This document shows positions 43,984 through 53,627 of a stretch of DNA of 64,000 nt, one piece after another; the stretch's first letter is position 1; every line of letters begins with the position of its first letter. Below the pieces are notes generated by a model, which made no database searches, was not told the origin of the DNA, and saw nothing but the letters and a program-made list of their open reading frames with translations. The DNA is from JBARDN01 sp963755705 (GTDB lineage Bacteria > Desulfobacterota > Binatia > Binatales > Binataceae). The position numbers and the translations under genes are program-made. The DNA is taken from contig CAVWKW010000004.1 in the NCBI GenBank assembly GCA_963755705.1, forward strand, positions 1 through 64,000. The letters run 5' to 3'.

Positions 43984-44240
43984 ATCAGCGCGGAAAACAT
44001 CACGATCAGGCTACCATAGAAAAATGGCAGCGGTCGCAGATGACGTTCCATCCCGCTGACCTGCAATGGCGGATGGCACGCTGCCGCCAAAACGCTTCCC
44101 ACCAGCGCACAAACCAGCCAGTCCGGAAAGTCCGCGCCCGCGACAGTTACTACGGGATCGCATCCGCACACGGCGAGCATCGCGAGCACCAGCACGCAAT
44201 TGATGTATCGCCTCAAGCTTCTTGCTCCGCCATCACGCAT
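43956..44240 (-). CDS. YtcA-like small inner-membrane lipoprotein
   Basis: 94 aa from ATG 44240, chosen because it opens a normal lipoprotein signal; the frame extends to 44327. The lipobox region LVLAMLAVCGC is followed by DPVVTVAGADFPDWLVCALV and a second hydrophobic helix at the end (FYGSLIVMFSALIWIVFF). This is the YtcA pattern, a small protein beside mdtNOP in E. coli. It overlaps the fusion-protein gene by 28 bp, so the two are translated together. Confidence 0.8.
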   Translation of the reverse strand: MRDGGARSLRRYINCVLVLAMLAVCGCDPVVTVAGADFPDWLVCALVGSVLAAACHPPLQVSGMERHLRPLPFFYGSLIVMFSALIWIVFFSAA

Positions 44241-44451
44241 TCCGGGGAACACACTAGGCACACGCCGCGATACGCTCAAGCTTGGGAATTTCGTTTTTCT
44301 CTGCCGAACCCGGCCCGGCCGCCGCATCTGTCCACACAGAACGCGCAGTCAAACCGGCCAGAATCCTCTTTTGTCATGGCGCAACCCATCGCGTTCGCGT
44401 CATATTGGATCGTGTTGATCGGCGAGGATCGCAAGAGGTCAAAACGAAATC

Positions 44452-46110
44452 ATGAAGCTGAGTGAACTCGCGGGAAAGCCGGCTCCCCCCTCGATGCTTG
44501 TGAACGTCCCAAGGTTGGTGACCGCGTACTATGCGGAGCATCCCGATCCGAAAATCGCCGCTGAGCGCGTGTCGTTCGGAACCTCGGGACATCGCGGAAG
44601 CGCGTTCGAGCGCAGCTTCAACGAGGCGCACATCCTCGCGATTAGCCAGGCGATCTGCCTCTATCGCAAGAAGCATCAGATTGACGGCCCGCTGTTTCTC
44701 GGAATGGATACCCACGCGCTGTCAGAGCCGGCGTTTGCCAGCGCGCTCGAAGTGCTGGCCGCCAATGGCGTCGAGGTGATGATCGACAGCGCCTCCGGCT
44801 ACACTCCGACGCCAGTCATTTCGCACGCAATTCTCACGTACAATCGCGGCCGCACCAGTGGCATGGCAGACGGAATCGTCATCACGCCGTCGCATAATCC
44901 ACCTGCCGACGGCGGCTTCAAATATAATCCCCCAAACGGCGGTCCGGCCGACACTGACGTCACCAACTGGATCGAGCAGACCGCCAACTCGCTCCTGGCC
45001 GACGGCTTGCGCGCGATCGAGCGCATCCCATTCGAGCGCGCGAAGCGGGCCACGACCACGCATCGCCATGACTACGTCAACGCCTACGTGAGCGATCTCG
45101 GAAACGTGGTGAACATGGAGGCGATTCGCTCCGCCGGCGTCAGGATCGGCGTCGATCCGCTGGGAGGCGCCGCCGTTCATTACTGGCGGCCGATTATCGA
45201 TCGGTACAAAATCGCCGCGACGATCGTCAACGACGCAATCGATCCCGCCTTCGGCTTCATGACCGTGGATTGGGACGGCAAGATTCGGATGGACTGCTCG
45301 TCGCCATATGCGATGGTGCCGGTGGTTGCGATGCGCGATCGGTTCGACGTCGCATTCGGCAATGACACCGACGCTGATCGCCATGGAATAGTCACTCCAA
45401 CCGCCGGCCTGATGAATCCCAATCACTATCTGGCGGTCGCGATTTCGTACCTGTTCAAGCATCGCGATCGCTGGCCGAAAAACGCCGCGGTCGGAAAAAC
45501 TGTCGTGAGCAGTTCGCTTACCGATCGGGTCGCCGCCGGACTCGGACGGCGCCTGTTCGAGGTCCCCGTCGGCTTCAAATGGTTTGTATCCGGCCTCCTG
45601 GACGGCTCACTCGGCTTCGGCGGAGAAGAAAGCGCGGGCGCCTCGATGCTTCGAATCGACGGCAGCGTCTGGACCACCGACAAGGACGGCATAATTCTCG
45701 GTCTTCTCGCCGCCGAGATTACCGCACAGACCGGCCGCGACCCCGGAAAGCACTACGAGTCGCTGACTCGGGAATATGGCGCACCCGTTTACGAAAGAAT
45801 CGATGCGCCCGCGACCGTCGCGCAAAAGGAGATTCTGAAAAAGCTGACGCCCGGACAGGTTCACGCGACGGATTTGGCCGGCGAAAAAATCACCACGATG
45901 CTGACCAACGCTCCCGGCAACAACGCTTCGATTGGCGGCCTCAAGGTCGCGGCCGAGCACGGATGGTTCGCGGCACGCCCCTCCGGCACCGAGGAGATTT
46001 ATAAAATCTACGCCGAGAGCTTCCGCGACGCCGGCCATCTCAAGCAAATCCAGAACGAAGCGCAAGCTATCGTTCAGAGCGTTTTCGGCCAAACTGTGAA
46101 TCGGGACTAG
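44452..46110 (+). CDS. pgm: Phosphoglucomutase (alpha-D-glucose phosphate-specific)
   Basis: 552 aa. The four domains of the family are present: RVSFGTSGHRGSAFERSFNE at the N-terminus, the phospho-Ser loop in GIVITPSHNPPADGGFKYNP, the Mg-binding GNDTDADRHGIVT, the sugar loop GFGGEESAGASML, and the phosphate-binding ARPSGTEEIYKIYAESF. It interconverts glucose 1- and 6-phosphate and feeds glycogen, trehalose or LPS sugar synthesis. It diverges from the ytcA gene; the proton ATPase gene follows after 93 bp. Confidence 0.96.
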   Translation: MKLSELAGKPAPPSMLVNVPRLVTAYYAEHPDPKIAAERVSFGTSGHRGSAFERSFNEAHILAISQAICLYRKKHQIDGPLFLGMDTHALSEPAFASALEVLAANGVEVMIDSASGYTPTPVISHAILTYNRGRTSGMADGIVITPSHNPPADGGFKYNPPNGGPADTDVTNWIEQTANSLLADGLRAIERIPFERAKRATTTHRHDYVNAYVSDLGNVVNMEAIRSAGVRIGVDPLGGAAVHYWRPIIDRYKIAATIVNDAIDPAFGFMTVDWDGKIRMDCSSPYAMVPVVAMRDRFDVAFGNDTDADRHGIVTPTAGLMNPNHYLAVAISYLFKHRDRWPKNAAVGKTVVSSSLTDRVAAGLGRRLFEVPVGFKWFVSGLLDGSLGFGGEESAGASMLRIDGSVWTTDKDGIILGLLAAEITAQTGRDPGKHYESLTREYGAPVYERIDAPATVAQKEILKKLTPGQVHATDLAGEKITTMLTNAPGNNASIGGLKVAAEHGWFAARPSGTEEIYKIYAESFRDAGHLKQIQNEAQAIVQSVFGQTVNRD

Positions 46111-46203
46111 CGAAAATTCTAGCCCCCTCGCGGTTATGAAATCCCACTACCAACATTCCGCCGAAACCATACTCACAGCCGTTCGACCTGGCCGCGCGAT
46201 ACC

Positions 46204-48564
46204 ATGTCGACACTAGTAACTCCCTCCAAAAGTCCGGCAGATATAGATCATAACGCAAACTCGCCCGGACTTGCCGTTGACGAGGCCGCCCGCCGGCTCG
46301 CGCAGTTCGGACCCAACGCCGTCCCCGATACTTCGGTCAGTCCATTGTGGTCGGCGCTCGGAAAATTCTGGGCCCCCGTACCCTGGATGCTCGAGGCCGC
46401 GATCGTGCTGGAACTCGGGCTCGGAAAGTTTGTCGAAGCCGCGATAATCGGATTTCTGCTCCTCTTCAACGCCGCTCTGGGACTCGTTCAGGAGTCACGC
46501 GCTCAGGCCACTCTCGACGCGCTGAAGTCGCGGCTCGCGCTCAACGCCTCGGTGCGGCGCGGCGGTGCCTGGATGATCGTTCCCGCCTCCACTTTGGTGC
46601 AAGGCGATATCGTGAAGCTCTCTCTTGGATCGGTGGTTGCCGCTGACGTCCGCCTGCTCGGCGGGTCGGTCCTCCTCGATCAGTCGATGCTCACCGGCGA
46701 ATCGATTCCGATCGAAGCCGGCGCGGGAACACAAACCTGGGCCGGAGCGCTGGTCCGCCGCGGCGAAGCAGTCGCCGAGGTCACCGCCACTGGAACGCAC
46801 ACGAAATTCGGCCGCACCGCCGAGCTGGTACGCACCGCTCACGTCGTCAGCTCTCAACAAAAAGCCGTCCTGCGCGTGGTGCGAAACCTGGCGATATTCA
46901 ACAGCGTGATCATCGTATTGCTGGTCGTTTATGCCTACACCATCGCGATGCCGATTGCCGAGATCATTCCACTGGTGCTGACCGCCGTTCTGGCGACTAT
47001 CCCGGTCGCCCTTCCCGCCACCTTTACTCTCGCCGAGGCTCTGGGCGCGCGCTCTCTGGCTCACCTGGGCGTTCTGCCGACGCGGCTATCCGCGGTCAAC
47101 GAAGCCGCGACGATGGACGTCCTTTGTTCCGACAAAACCGGCACTCTCACCCGCAACGAGCTTAAGGTTACCGCGATTCGCCCGATGCCGGGCTTCGATG
47201 AACCGCAGGTACTGGCGATGGCCGCGCTCGCGAGCGCCGAAGGCGGACAGGATCCCGTGGACGCGGCTGTTCGCGCCGCCTCGGTCCACACTCCTGTACC
47301 GGCGCCGCTCAAGTCCGTCAGTTTTATTCCCTTTGATCCGGCGACCAAACGCTCGGAGGCGACCGCGCTTGACGCGAAGGGAGTTACGTTGCGAGTCGTG
47401 AAAGGCGCCTTCGCCGCCGTCGCCAGCCTGGCCGCTGCCTCTGCGGCATCCGCGCAGGCGGCGCAGGAGCTCGAGGCGAAAGGCTTTCGCGTTCTGGCGG
47501 TCGCCGTAGGATCCGCACCCGCGCAACTTGCTATCGCCGGCGTGATCGCGCTTAGCGATCCGCCGCGCGACGATTCCGCGCCGCTCATTACCGAATTGCG
47601 CGCGTCAGGTGTGCGCACTGTGATGGTGACCGGCGACGCGCCAGCCACAGCCGCGATTGTCGCGCGCGCGGTGGGTCTCGATGGCCCCGTATGCCCTCCG
47701 GGCGCGATTTCGCCCACCGTACGGCCCGATCAATTTGCGGTCTTTGCGGGAGTCTTGCCCGAGGGCAAATATCTCCTCGTCAAAGCATTTCAGTCGGGCG
47801 GGCACACTGTCGGCATGTGCGGCGACGGCGCCAATGACGCGCCCGCTCTGCGCCAGGCGCATATGGGAATCGCGGTATCCACCGCCACCGACGTGGCGAA
47901 GTCCGCGGCCGGGATCGTCCTGACCGAACCCGGACTCAAAGGAATCGTCGCCGCGGTAAAGGAAGGCCGCAGTACCTTCCAGCGCATTCTCACTTATACC
48001 CTGAATTCAGTAATCAAAAAAATTGTCCAGGTGCTGTTTCTCGCCGTCGGCCTGTGGATGACCGGACATGCAATACTCACTCCGATGCTTATGGTCATCG
48101 TCATGGTTACCGGAGATTTTCTGACTATGTCGTTGACTACGGATAATGTCGTGCCTTCTCCGACGCCCAACGTGTGGCGAATCGGCCGACTGACTATTGC
48201 GGGCGCCATCCTGGGAATTAGCGAGCTCGTCTTTTGCTCAGCCGTTCTGGCGATTGGACGATTCCGGATGGGAATGACTATTGAGACGCTGCAGACTCTC
48301 TGCTTCGTCGCGCTGGTCTTCGCCAGCGAGGCGACCCTGTATGCAATTCGCATCCGCCACCATCTCTGGTCGCGGCCCAGCGCATGGCTGGTGCTGTCCT
48401 CGGTCGGCGATCTGCTGATAATCGGCGCCCTCGCTATCGGTGGAATCGCGATGGCGCCGTTGTCCACGTCCGTCGTGGTCGGCGTGCTCGTAGGTGCAAT
48501 CCTCTACGGACTGCTGGCGGACGTGATGAAGCTCTGGCTCTTCTCCCGCCTGCGGATCGCCTGA
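46204..48564 (+). CDS. P-type ATPase, plasma-membrane proton-pump type (P3A)
   Basis: 786 aa. An N-terminal cation-ATPase stretch (LAVDEAARRLAQFGPNAVPD) leads to actuator MLTGESIPIEAG (TGES 164-167) and phosphorylated Asp310 in LCSDKTGTLTRNEL. The hinge MCGDGANDAPALRQAHMGIA follows, then six C-terminal helices. TVLATIPVALPATFTLAEA-like sequence in helix 4 fits the P3A proton-pump group rather than Ca or heavy-metal pumps. It should export H+ or energise the membrane; the ion is inferred from family. Confidence 0.88.
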   Translation: MSTLVTPSKSPADIDHNANSPGLAVDEAARRLAQFGPNAVPDTSVSPLWSALGKFWAPVPWMLEAAIVLELGLGKFVEAAIIGFLLLFNAALGLVQESRAQATLDALKSRLALNASVRRGGAWMIVPASTLVQGDIVKLSLGSVVAADVRLLGGSVLLDQSMLTGESIPIEAGAGTQTWAGALVRRGEAVAEVTATGTHTKFGRTAELVRTAHVVSSQQKAVLRVVRNLAIFNSVIIVLLVVYAYTIAMPIAEIIPLVLTAVLATIPVALPATFTLAEALGARSLAHLGVLPTRLSAVNEAATMDVLCSDKTGTLTRNELKVTAIRPMPGFDEPQVLAMAALASAEGGQDPVDAAVRAASVHTPVPAPLKSVSFIPFDPATKRSEATALDAKGVTLRVVKGAFAAVASLAAASAASAQAAQELEAKGFRVLAVAVGSAPAQLAIAGVIALSDPPRDDSAPLITELRASGVRTVMVTGDAPATAAIVARAVGLDGPVCPPGAISPTVRPDQFAVFAGVLPEGKYLLVKAFQSGGHTVGMCGDGANDAPALRQAHMGIAVSTATDVAKSAAGIVLTEPGLKGIVAAVKEGRSTFQRILTYTLNSVIKKIVQVLFLAVGLWMTGHAILTPMLMVIVMVTGDFLTMSLTTDNVVPSPTPNVWRIGRLTIAGAILGISELVFCSAVLAIGRFRMGMTIETLQTLCFVALVFASEATLYAIRIRHHLWSRPSAWLVLSSVGDLLIIGALAIGGIAMAPLSTSVVVGVLVGAILYGLLADVMKLWLFSRLRIA

Positions 48565-48670
48565 GCCCCGGAGCGGCATCCGGCCTTCCGCGTGGCCACC
48601 CGCAACGCCGTTGAAAATGCCGCGAGCTTGGCCTAAGCCTGTCAATTGACCAGGCGGCGGCAAGCACCCG

Positions 48671-50134
48671 ATGGCACCAGATTTCTCAAAACTTGCTCAG
48701 TTGGACGCTACGGCGCAGGCTAATCTCGTCGCCATTGGCGACGCGACGGCGAGCGAGCTGATCGAAGCTGCCATCGATCGAATTGAACGCCTGAACCCGC
48801 AACTGAATTGCGTCGTCTATCCTCGGTTCGACGAGGCGCGTGACGAAGCGGCGAAGTTACGCACCAATCCGGCCCGCGGAATTTTTCGCGGCGTACCTTT
48901 TCTGTTGAAGGATTTGTCGGAGACGGTTGCGGGCGAGCCGATGAGCTGGGGATGGAAACCGCTCAAGGAGGCAAAGATTCTTGCGCGATCGACGGCAAAC
49001 GTCGCCGCCAGATTTCACGCCGCCGGATTGATCTCGCTCGGCCGGACAACCGTACCCGAATTGGGTCCGTCGATCGCAACTGAGACGCGAGCATGGGGCG
49101 TGACCCGGAATCCGTGGAACCTCGAACGCGGCGTCGGCGGCTCCAGCGGCGGCGCCGGTGCGGCGGTCGCCGCGCGCATGGTCCCGATCGCTCATGGCAA
49201 TGACGCCGGCGGCTCGATTCGGATTCCCGCCTCCTTCTGCGGAATCATCGGCCTAAAACCCTCGCGCGGGCGCACTTCGATCGGACCCCTGCACGCGGAT
49301 ATCTGGCACGGGCTCGGCGAGGAAGGCGCGCTCGTCCGGTCCGTGCGTGACGCGGCCGCGGCGCTCGATGTCGTCGCCGGTTACGAGCCGGGCGATCCAT
49401 ACACCGCCCCCGCTCCGATGCGCCCGTTTCGCGCCGAGGTTGGCCAGCCTCCCGGACGGCTTCGGATTGGGTTCATGGACCGCGCTCCTTCGTTTCACCC
49501 CGGAGTAGAGCCCGCGTGCGCCGACGCTGTTCGAGCCTGCGCAAAGCTGTTGGGTTCGCTCGGGCACTCTGTCGAACAGGCCCATCCTGCCGCGCTTGAC
49601 GACGACCGTGTTGGCGATCCGATCGGTGTGCTGGTCGCGACCAGCGAAGCCCTTACCGCAATTGACGCCGAAAAACTGCTCGGCCGCTCCGTGACTGCCG
49701 AGGATTTCGATCCGTGGACGTGGTTTCTTATCGAGCGAGGCCGCCGATTCTCGGCTCTCGATCTGCTCCGCGCGCTCGAGTGGGTGAACCAGTTCACCCG
49801 CGCTACCGCGAAATGGTGGACCGATGGGTTCGATATCCTCGTCACACCCACGCTCGCGACCGCGGCGCCGCCGGTCGGAATTTTCCAGCTAGGTCCGAAC
49901 GAGCATCCGGCAGATATCGGCCGGCGGATGGCGCACATCAGCCCGTTCACGATTCCGTGGAACGTCGCCGGCAATCCTGCGATCTCGCTGCCGCTGCACA
50001 TGACGCCAGAGGGTTTGCCGGTCGGTGTGCAACTGGTCGCCGCGTACGGCCGCGAAGATCTGTTGCTGCGTTTGGCCGCCCAGATCGAGCAGGCCGCGCC
50101 GTGGTCTGAACGCCAGCCTCTGGTCCACGCTTAG
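48671..50134 (+). CDS. Amidase-signature hydrolase
   Basis: 487 aa. The catalytic triad is visible: Lys80 in GVPFLLKDLSE, cis-Ser158 in ERGVGGSSGGAGAAVAARM, and nucleophile Ser182 in GNDAGGSIRIPASFCG. Family members cleave amides, from short aliphatic amides to 6-aminohexanoate or acyl-amino compounds; the substrate is open. The gene overlaps the lactonase-like gene tail to tail by 4 bp. Confidence 0.93.
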   Translation: MAPDFSKLAQLDATAQANLVAIGDATASELIEAAIDRIERLNPQLNCVVYPRFDEARDEAAKLRTNPARGIFRGVPFLLKDLSETVAGEPMSWGWKPLKEAKILARSTANVAARFHAAGLISLGRTTVPELGPSIATETRAWGVTRNPWNLERGVGGSSGGAGAAVAARMVPIAHGNDAGGSIRIPASFCGIIGLKPSRGRTSIGPLHADIWHGLGEEGALVRSVRDAAAALDVVAGYEPGDPYTAPAPMRPFRAEVGQPPGRLRIGFMDRAPSFHPGVEPACADAVRACAKLLGSLGHSVEQAHPAALDDDRVGDPIGVLVATSEALTAIDAEKLLGRSVTAEDFDPWTWFLIERGRRFSALDLLRALEWVNQFTRATAKWWTDGFDILVTPTLATAAPPVGIFQLGPNEHPADIGRRMAHISPFTIPWNVAGNPAISLPLHMTPEGLPVGVQLVAAYGREDLLLRLAAQIEQAAPWSERQPLVHA

Positions 50135-50913
50135 CCACCCGCGCGCGCGACGAACCCAATTTGCGCGGGCGCCTGCGGGATCGTCTGCCAAAGCTCGGGG
50201 TCGTGGCCCGTGATGATCATCATCCCCGCGTCGCGCATCGCACGCAGCCGCTTAAGCGACTCGATCATCTGCTCGCGATTGTACATCGCGGTCGGCAGAT
50301 GCAACTCGTCCAGCGTCCGGCGCAAATAACAGGCGTCGCCCGTCAGGACGACATGATCAGAGCCGATTTGAACCCGCAGTGACTGATGCCCCGGGGTATG
50401 CCCATGCGTCGGGATGCATACCACCGAACCGTCGCCGAAGACGTCGTGCTCGCCGTCGATCATGCGCACCCGATGCCCATGATCGTAGTCCTGCGGGTTG
50501 TAATAGACACTCTCGATCAGGTCGGCGTCATGTGCGGCTTCCCATTCGCGCCGCTGAATCAGCAAAGTCGCGTTCGGTAGCTGCTGATTGCCGCCGCAGT
50601 GATCGAAATGCAGATGCGAGTTGATGATCAGATCGATCTCTCCCGGTTTGCGCCCGAGCGCGCCGAGCCGCCCCGCGATCTCCTCGCCGGGTTTGAATCC
50701 AACCGTGTGAATCGAAGCCAAACGTCCGAGCCGCCGATCCGGTTCGTTCTGCGTATCCACGTGGAGCCCGGTGTCGAAAATCACGCGGCCCTTGGGGTGC
50801 TCGATCAGATAGGACGGAACCGGCACCGTCAGCTTCCCCTTCTCGCCCTGGAGCAAGAGCCCCATCGGCAGTGTCAGCCATCCGCACGTGAACGCGTAGA
50901 CATTGAGCGCCAT
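50131..50913 (-). CDS. Metallo-beta-lactamase-fold hydrolase (AHL-lactonase-like)
   Basis: 260 aa. Zinc motif SHLHFDHCGG (His100, His102, Asp104, His105), further ligands in THGHTPGHQSL and LTGDACYL, and a last His in ITGHDPELW. The N-terminus (PVPSYLIEHPKGRVIFDTG) matches the N-acyl homoserine lactonase branch (AttM/AiiA type). It may open lactone rings of quorum signals or of lactones made by Baeyer-Villiger oxidation. Convergent with the amidase gene. Confidence 0.88.
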   Translation of the reverse strand: MALNVYAFTCGWLTLPMGLLLQGEKGKLTVPVPSYLIEHPKGRVIFDTGLHVDTQNEPDRRLGRLASIHTVGFKPGEEIAGRLGALGRKPGEIDLIINSHLHFDHCGGNQQLPNATLLIQRREWEAAHDADLIESVYYNPQDYDHGHRVRMIDGEHDVFGDGSVVCIPTHGHTPGHQSLRVQIGSDHVVLTGDACYLRRTLDELHLPTAMYNREQMIESLKRLRAMRDAGMMIITGHDPELWQTIPQAPAQIGFVARAGG

Positions 50914-51034
50914 CTATTTCCTCTCCCGCGATAACTATGTCCCGGCCGCGCTCCAATCCTAGTCAATCTCGATACCGATAGCGTAACGCGAGGATCGGTT
51001 GCGCCTCCGCGCCCGCAAGAGTTAATGAGGTTTC

Positions 51035-52131
51035 ATGAAAGCCGCTGTTCTGAAGGCGTTCGGCGCGCCGCTCGCCATCGAAACTCTGCCCGACCCTGTC
51101 CTCGGTACCGGCGAGGTCATCGTCGATGTCGTCGCCGCCGGTGTCACCAGCTACGCCGCCGGCGTCTTCTCCGGCGCTCGCAACTACTTGCTGGAGCTGC
51201 CGGTCGTACCCGTGCGGGTGGTATCGGACGGGTGCGCGCGACGGGGCCGGATGCGACCCGGCTCTCGGTAGGCGACTGGGTCTTCTGCGACCCGACGATC
51301 CGCTCTCGCGACGACGCCGCCAATCCCGACATGATACTCCAGGGCTGGACCTACAGGAGCGAAACAGCCGTACCGCTGCATCGCTTCTTTCACCACGGCT
51401 CCTTCGCCGAGCAGATGCTGGTCGCGACCGAGAACCTCACGCGGCTCGGCGATATCGACGCGGCGGACGCGGGCCGGTGGACCGCGTTGGGCCGGCTGCT
51501 GGTGCCGTACGGCGGGCTGCTGGCGGGCGATTTGAAGGCCGGCGAGACGCTGGTGGTGAACGGCGCCACCGGGGGCTTCGGCAGCGCCGGAGTCGCCGTG
51601 GCGCTGGCGATGGGCGCGGGAAGGGTTGTGGCCACCGGCCGCAACGGACGCGCGCTGGACGACCTGGTCCGCCGCTTCGGACCGCGGGTGCGGCCCGCCC
51701 AGATGACCGGTGTCGAGGCGGACGACCGGCAACGCATCATCGAACTCGCGGGCGGCCCGATCGACTTCGTGCTCGATTTCCTGCCGCGGGAGGCGACCGG
51801 CTTCCAGGTCCGTGCGGCCGCGCTTGCGGTGCGTCCGCGCGGGCGCGTAGTGCTGATGGGGGGCGTTAGGGCTAATGGCGGCGACTTCCCGCTGCCTTAT
51901 GTCTGGATGATGCAGAACTACATAACCGTGCGCGGCCAGTTTATGTACCCGCGCGAAGCTGCGGCCCGGATGGTGGGGCTCGTCCGGGGCGGACTGCTCG
52001 ACCTCGCGCGGTTCGAGATGACCGAGTTCGGACTGGACGACGTCAACGACGCCGTGGCCCACGCCGCCGCCAACGCCGGTCCGCTCGGGCTGACGGTGCT
52101 GCGCCCCGACCGGGTCCGCGCGAGCAGCTAG
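51035..52131 (+). pseudogene. Zinc-type alcohol dehydrogenase/quinone reductase (MDR), frameshifted
   Basis: ATG 51035 opens with MKAAVLKAFGAPLAIETLPD and TGEVIVDVVAAGVTSYAAGV, the MDR N-terminus, but this frame ends at 51271. The rest (VRATGPDATRLSVGDWVFCD, NGATGGFGSAGVAVALAMGA nucleotide site, PLGLTVLRPDRV) is in another frame to TAG 52131. One extra G after about 51212 would read VVPGAGGIGRVRATG and restore a 365-aa protein. The residue pattern is the MDR family; the substrate is unknown. GAGG precedes the ATG. Confidence 0.8.
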
Positions 52132-52232
52132 ATCGAGTTGAGATCGACTGGAATCAGCGGATTCCCAATTCAGTGTTACCCTCCGCTCGTAAGGCCTGAA
52201 CCGCCGCACTGATTGGGATTGCGTCAAACCAC

Positions 52233-52246
52233 TAAACGATCGTTTA
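52233..52246. promoter_or_regulatory. 14-bp perfect palindrome upstream of a catabolic operon
   Basis: TAAACGATCGTTTA, perfectly symmetric, 63 bp before the LLM gene. Size and form fit a TetR-type operator controlling the four-gene unit that follows. No TetR gene is adjacent, so the binding protein must be encoded elsewhere. Confidence 0.55.
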
Positions 52247-52309
52247 ATCAGGTTGACCCTCCCGTAGCCACTGGCAAATTCCATCCGGAGACAAGGTCGA
52301 GGACGATGT

Positions 52310-53572
52310 ATGGCCGCAACCAAGCTTCGCTTCGGCGCGTTTATCGCGCCCTTCCATCCACTGAACGAAAACCCCACGCTCGCGATCGAGCGCGATTTGG
52401 AACTCGTGCAGTGGATGGACCGGCTTTCCTATGACGAAGCCTGGATCGGCGAGCATCACTCGGCCGGCTACGAGTTGATCGCCAGCCCCGAAATCTTCAT
52501 CGCGACCGCCGCTGAGCGCACTCGCCATATTCGCCTCGGCACCGGAGTGTCCTCGCTGCCGTATCATCATCCGCTGATGCTCGCGGATCGGATTAACCAG
52601 CTCGATCACATCACCCGCGGCCGCGCAATGTTCGGAGTCGGACCGGGCGCGTTGCCGTCTGACGCCGCGATGATGGGAATCGAGGTCGCCAAGCAGCGCG
52701 ACATGATGGACCAGGCGCTCGACGTGCTGGTGCCGTTGCTGCGCGGCGAAACCGTCACCAAGAAAACCGACTGGTTCACGTTGAAAGACGCCCGGCTCCA
52801 GATGACGCCCTACTCGCGCCCCTCGGTCGAGGTCGCGGTGGCGAGCCAGGTCTCGCCGACCGGATCGCGCGCCGCAGGCAAGCATGGCGTCGGCCTCCTC
52901 TCGCTCGGCGCGACTTCGGCGGGCGGCTTCAACGCGCTCTCGTCCAACTGGGCGATCGCCGAAGAGATGGCGCGCGATAACGGAACCGTCATGGATCGCG
53001 CGCGATGGCGTCTGGTCGGACCGGTGCACGTGGCAGAGACGCGCGAGCAGGCGCGCGCCAACGTCCGCTTCGGGCTCGAGAAGTGGCTGTTCTATTTCCG
53101 GGAGGTTGCCGCACTTCCGGTCGCGCCCGACGACGGCTCTGATCCGGTCGATGCGCTGATCGCTTCGGGATTGGCGGTGGTCGGCACGCCCGACGATTGT
53201 ATCGCGCAGATCGAGCGGCTCCAGAAGCAATCGGGAGGTTTCGGTTGCTTCCTTCAGCTCGCGCACAACTGGGCCAACTGGGAGGCCACCAAACATTCCT
53301 ACGAATTGATCGCGCGCTACGTGATGCCGAAGTTCCAGGACCTGAACCTCAATCGCGATACATCGCTCGATTGGGCAAAGAAGAATCGCGAGAGCTTCAT
53401 CGGCGCCGCAACCGCCGCGGTCGCTTCTCGCATCGCACAGCACATTTCAGAAAAAGGCTCTAAGGACATCCGCCCCGAGATTCTCGAATCGATGGGAATG
53501 AACAAGGGTTCGGATGCGCCGTCGGTGTTGTCCGCGATCTCTCCGCTTCCGGGCAAAGCGAATGGAAGATGA
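52310..53572 (+). CDS. LLM-class flavin monooxygenase (limonene-monooxygenase-like)
   Basis: 420 aa. LRFGAFIAPFHPLNENPTLA, YDEAWIGEHHSAGYE and IRLGTGVSSLPYHHPLMLAD place it with the limonene 1,2-monooxygenase/alkanal-monooxygenase branch of the luciferase family; GRAMFGVGPGALPSDAAMMG is the flavin site. A C-terminal extension (about 340-420) is usual for this branch. It probably starts oxidation of a terpene-like or fatty substrate that the next three genes take further. Confidence 0.9.
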   Translation: MAATKLRFGAFIAPFHPLNENPTLAIERDLELVQWMDRLSYDEAWIGEHHSAGYELIASPEIFIATAAERTRHIRLGTGVSSLPYHHPLMLADRINQLDHITRGRAMFGVGPGALPSDAAMMGIEVAKQRDMMDQALDVLVPLLRGETVTKKTDWFTLKDARLQMTPYSRPSVEVAVASQVSPTGSRAAGKHGVGLLSLGATSAGGFNALSSNWAIAEEMARDNGTVMDRARWRLVGPVHVAETREQARANVRFGLEKWLFYFREVAALPVAPDDGSDPVDALIASGLAVVGTPDDCIAQIERLQKQSGGFGCFLQLAHNWANWEATKHSYELIARYVMPKFQDLNLNRDTSLDWAKKNRESFIGAATAAVASRIAQHISEKGSKDIRPEILESMGMNKGSDAPSVLSAISPLPGKANGR

Positions 53573-53627
53573 ATCGCGGGAAAATTATGCTGCCTCAAGA
53601 ATCGCGTCGCGCAAGGGGTGATCGGTG

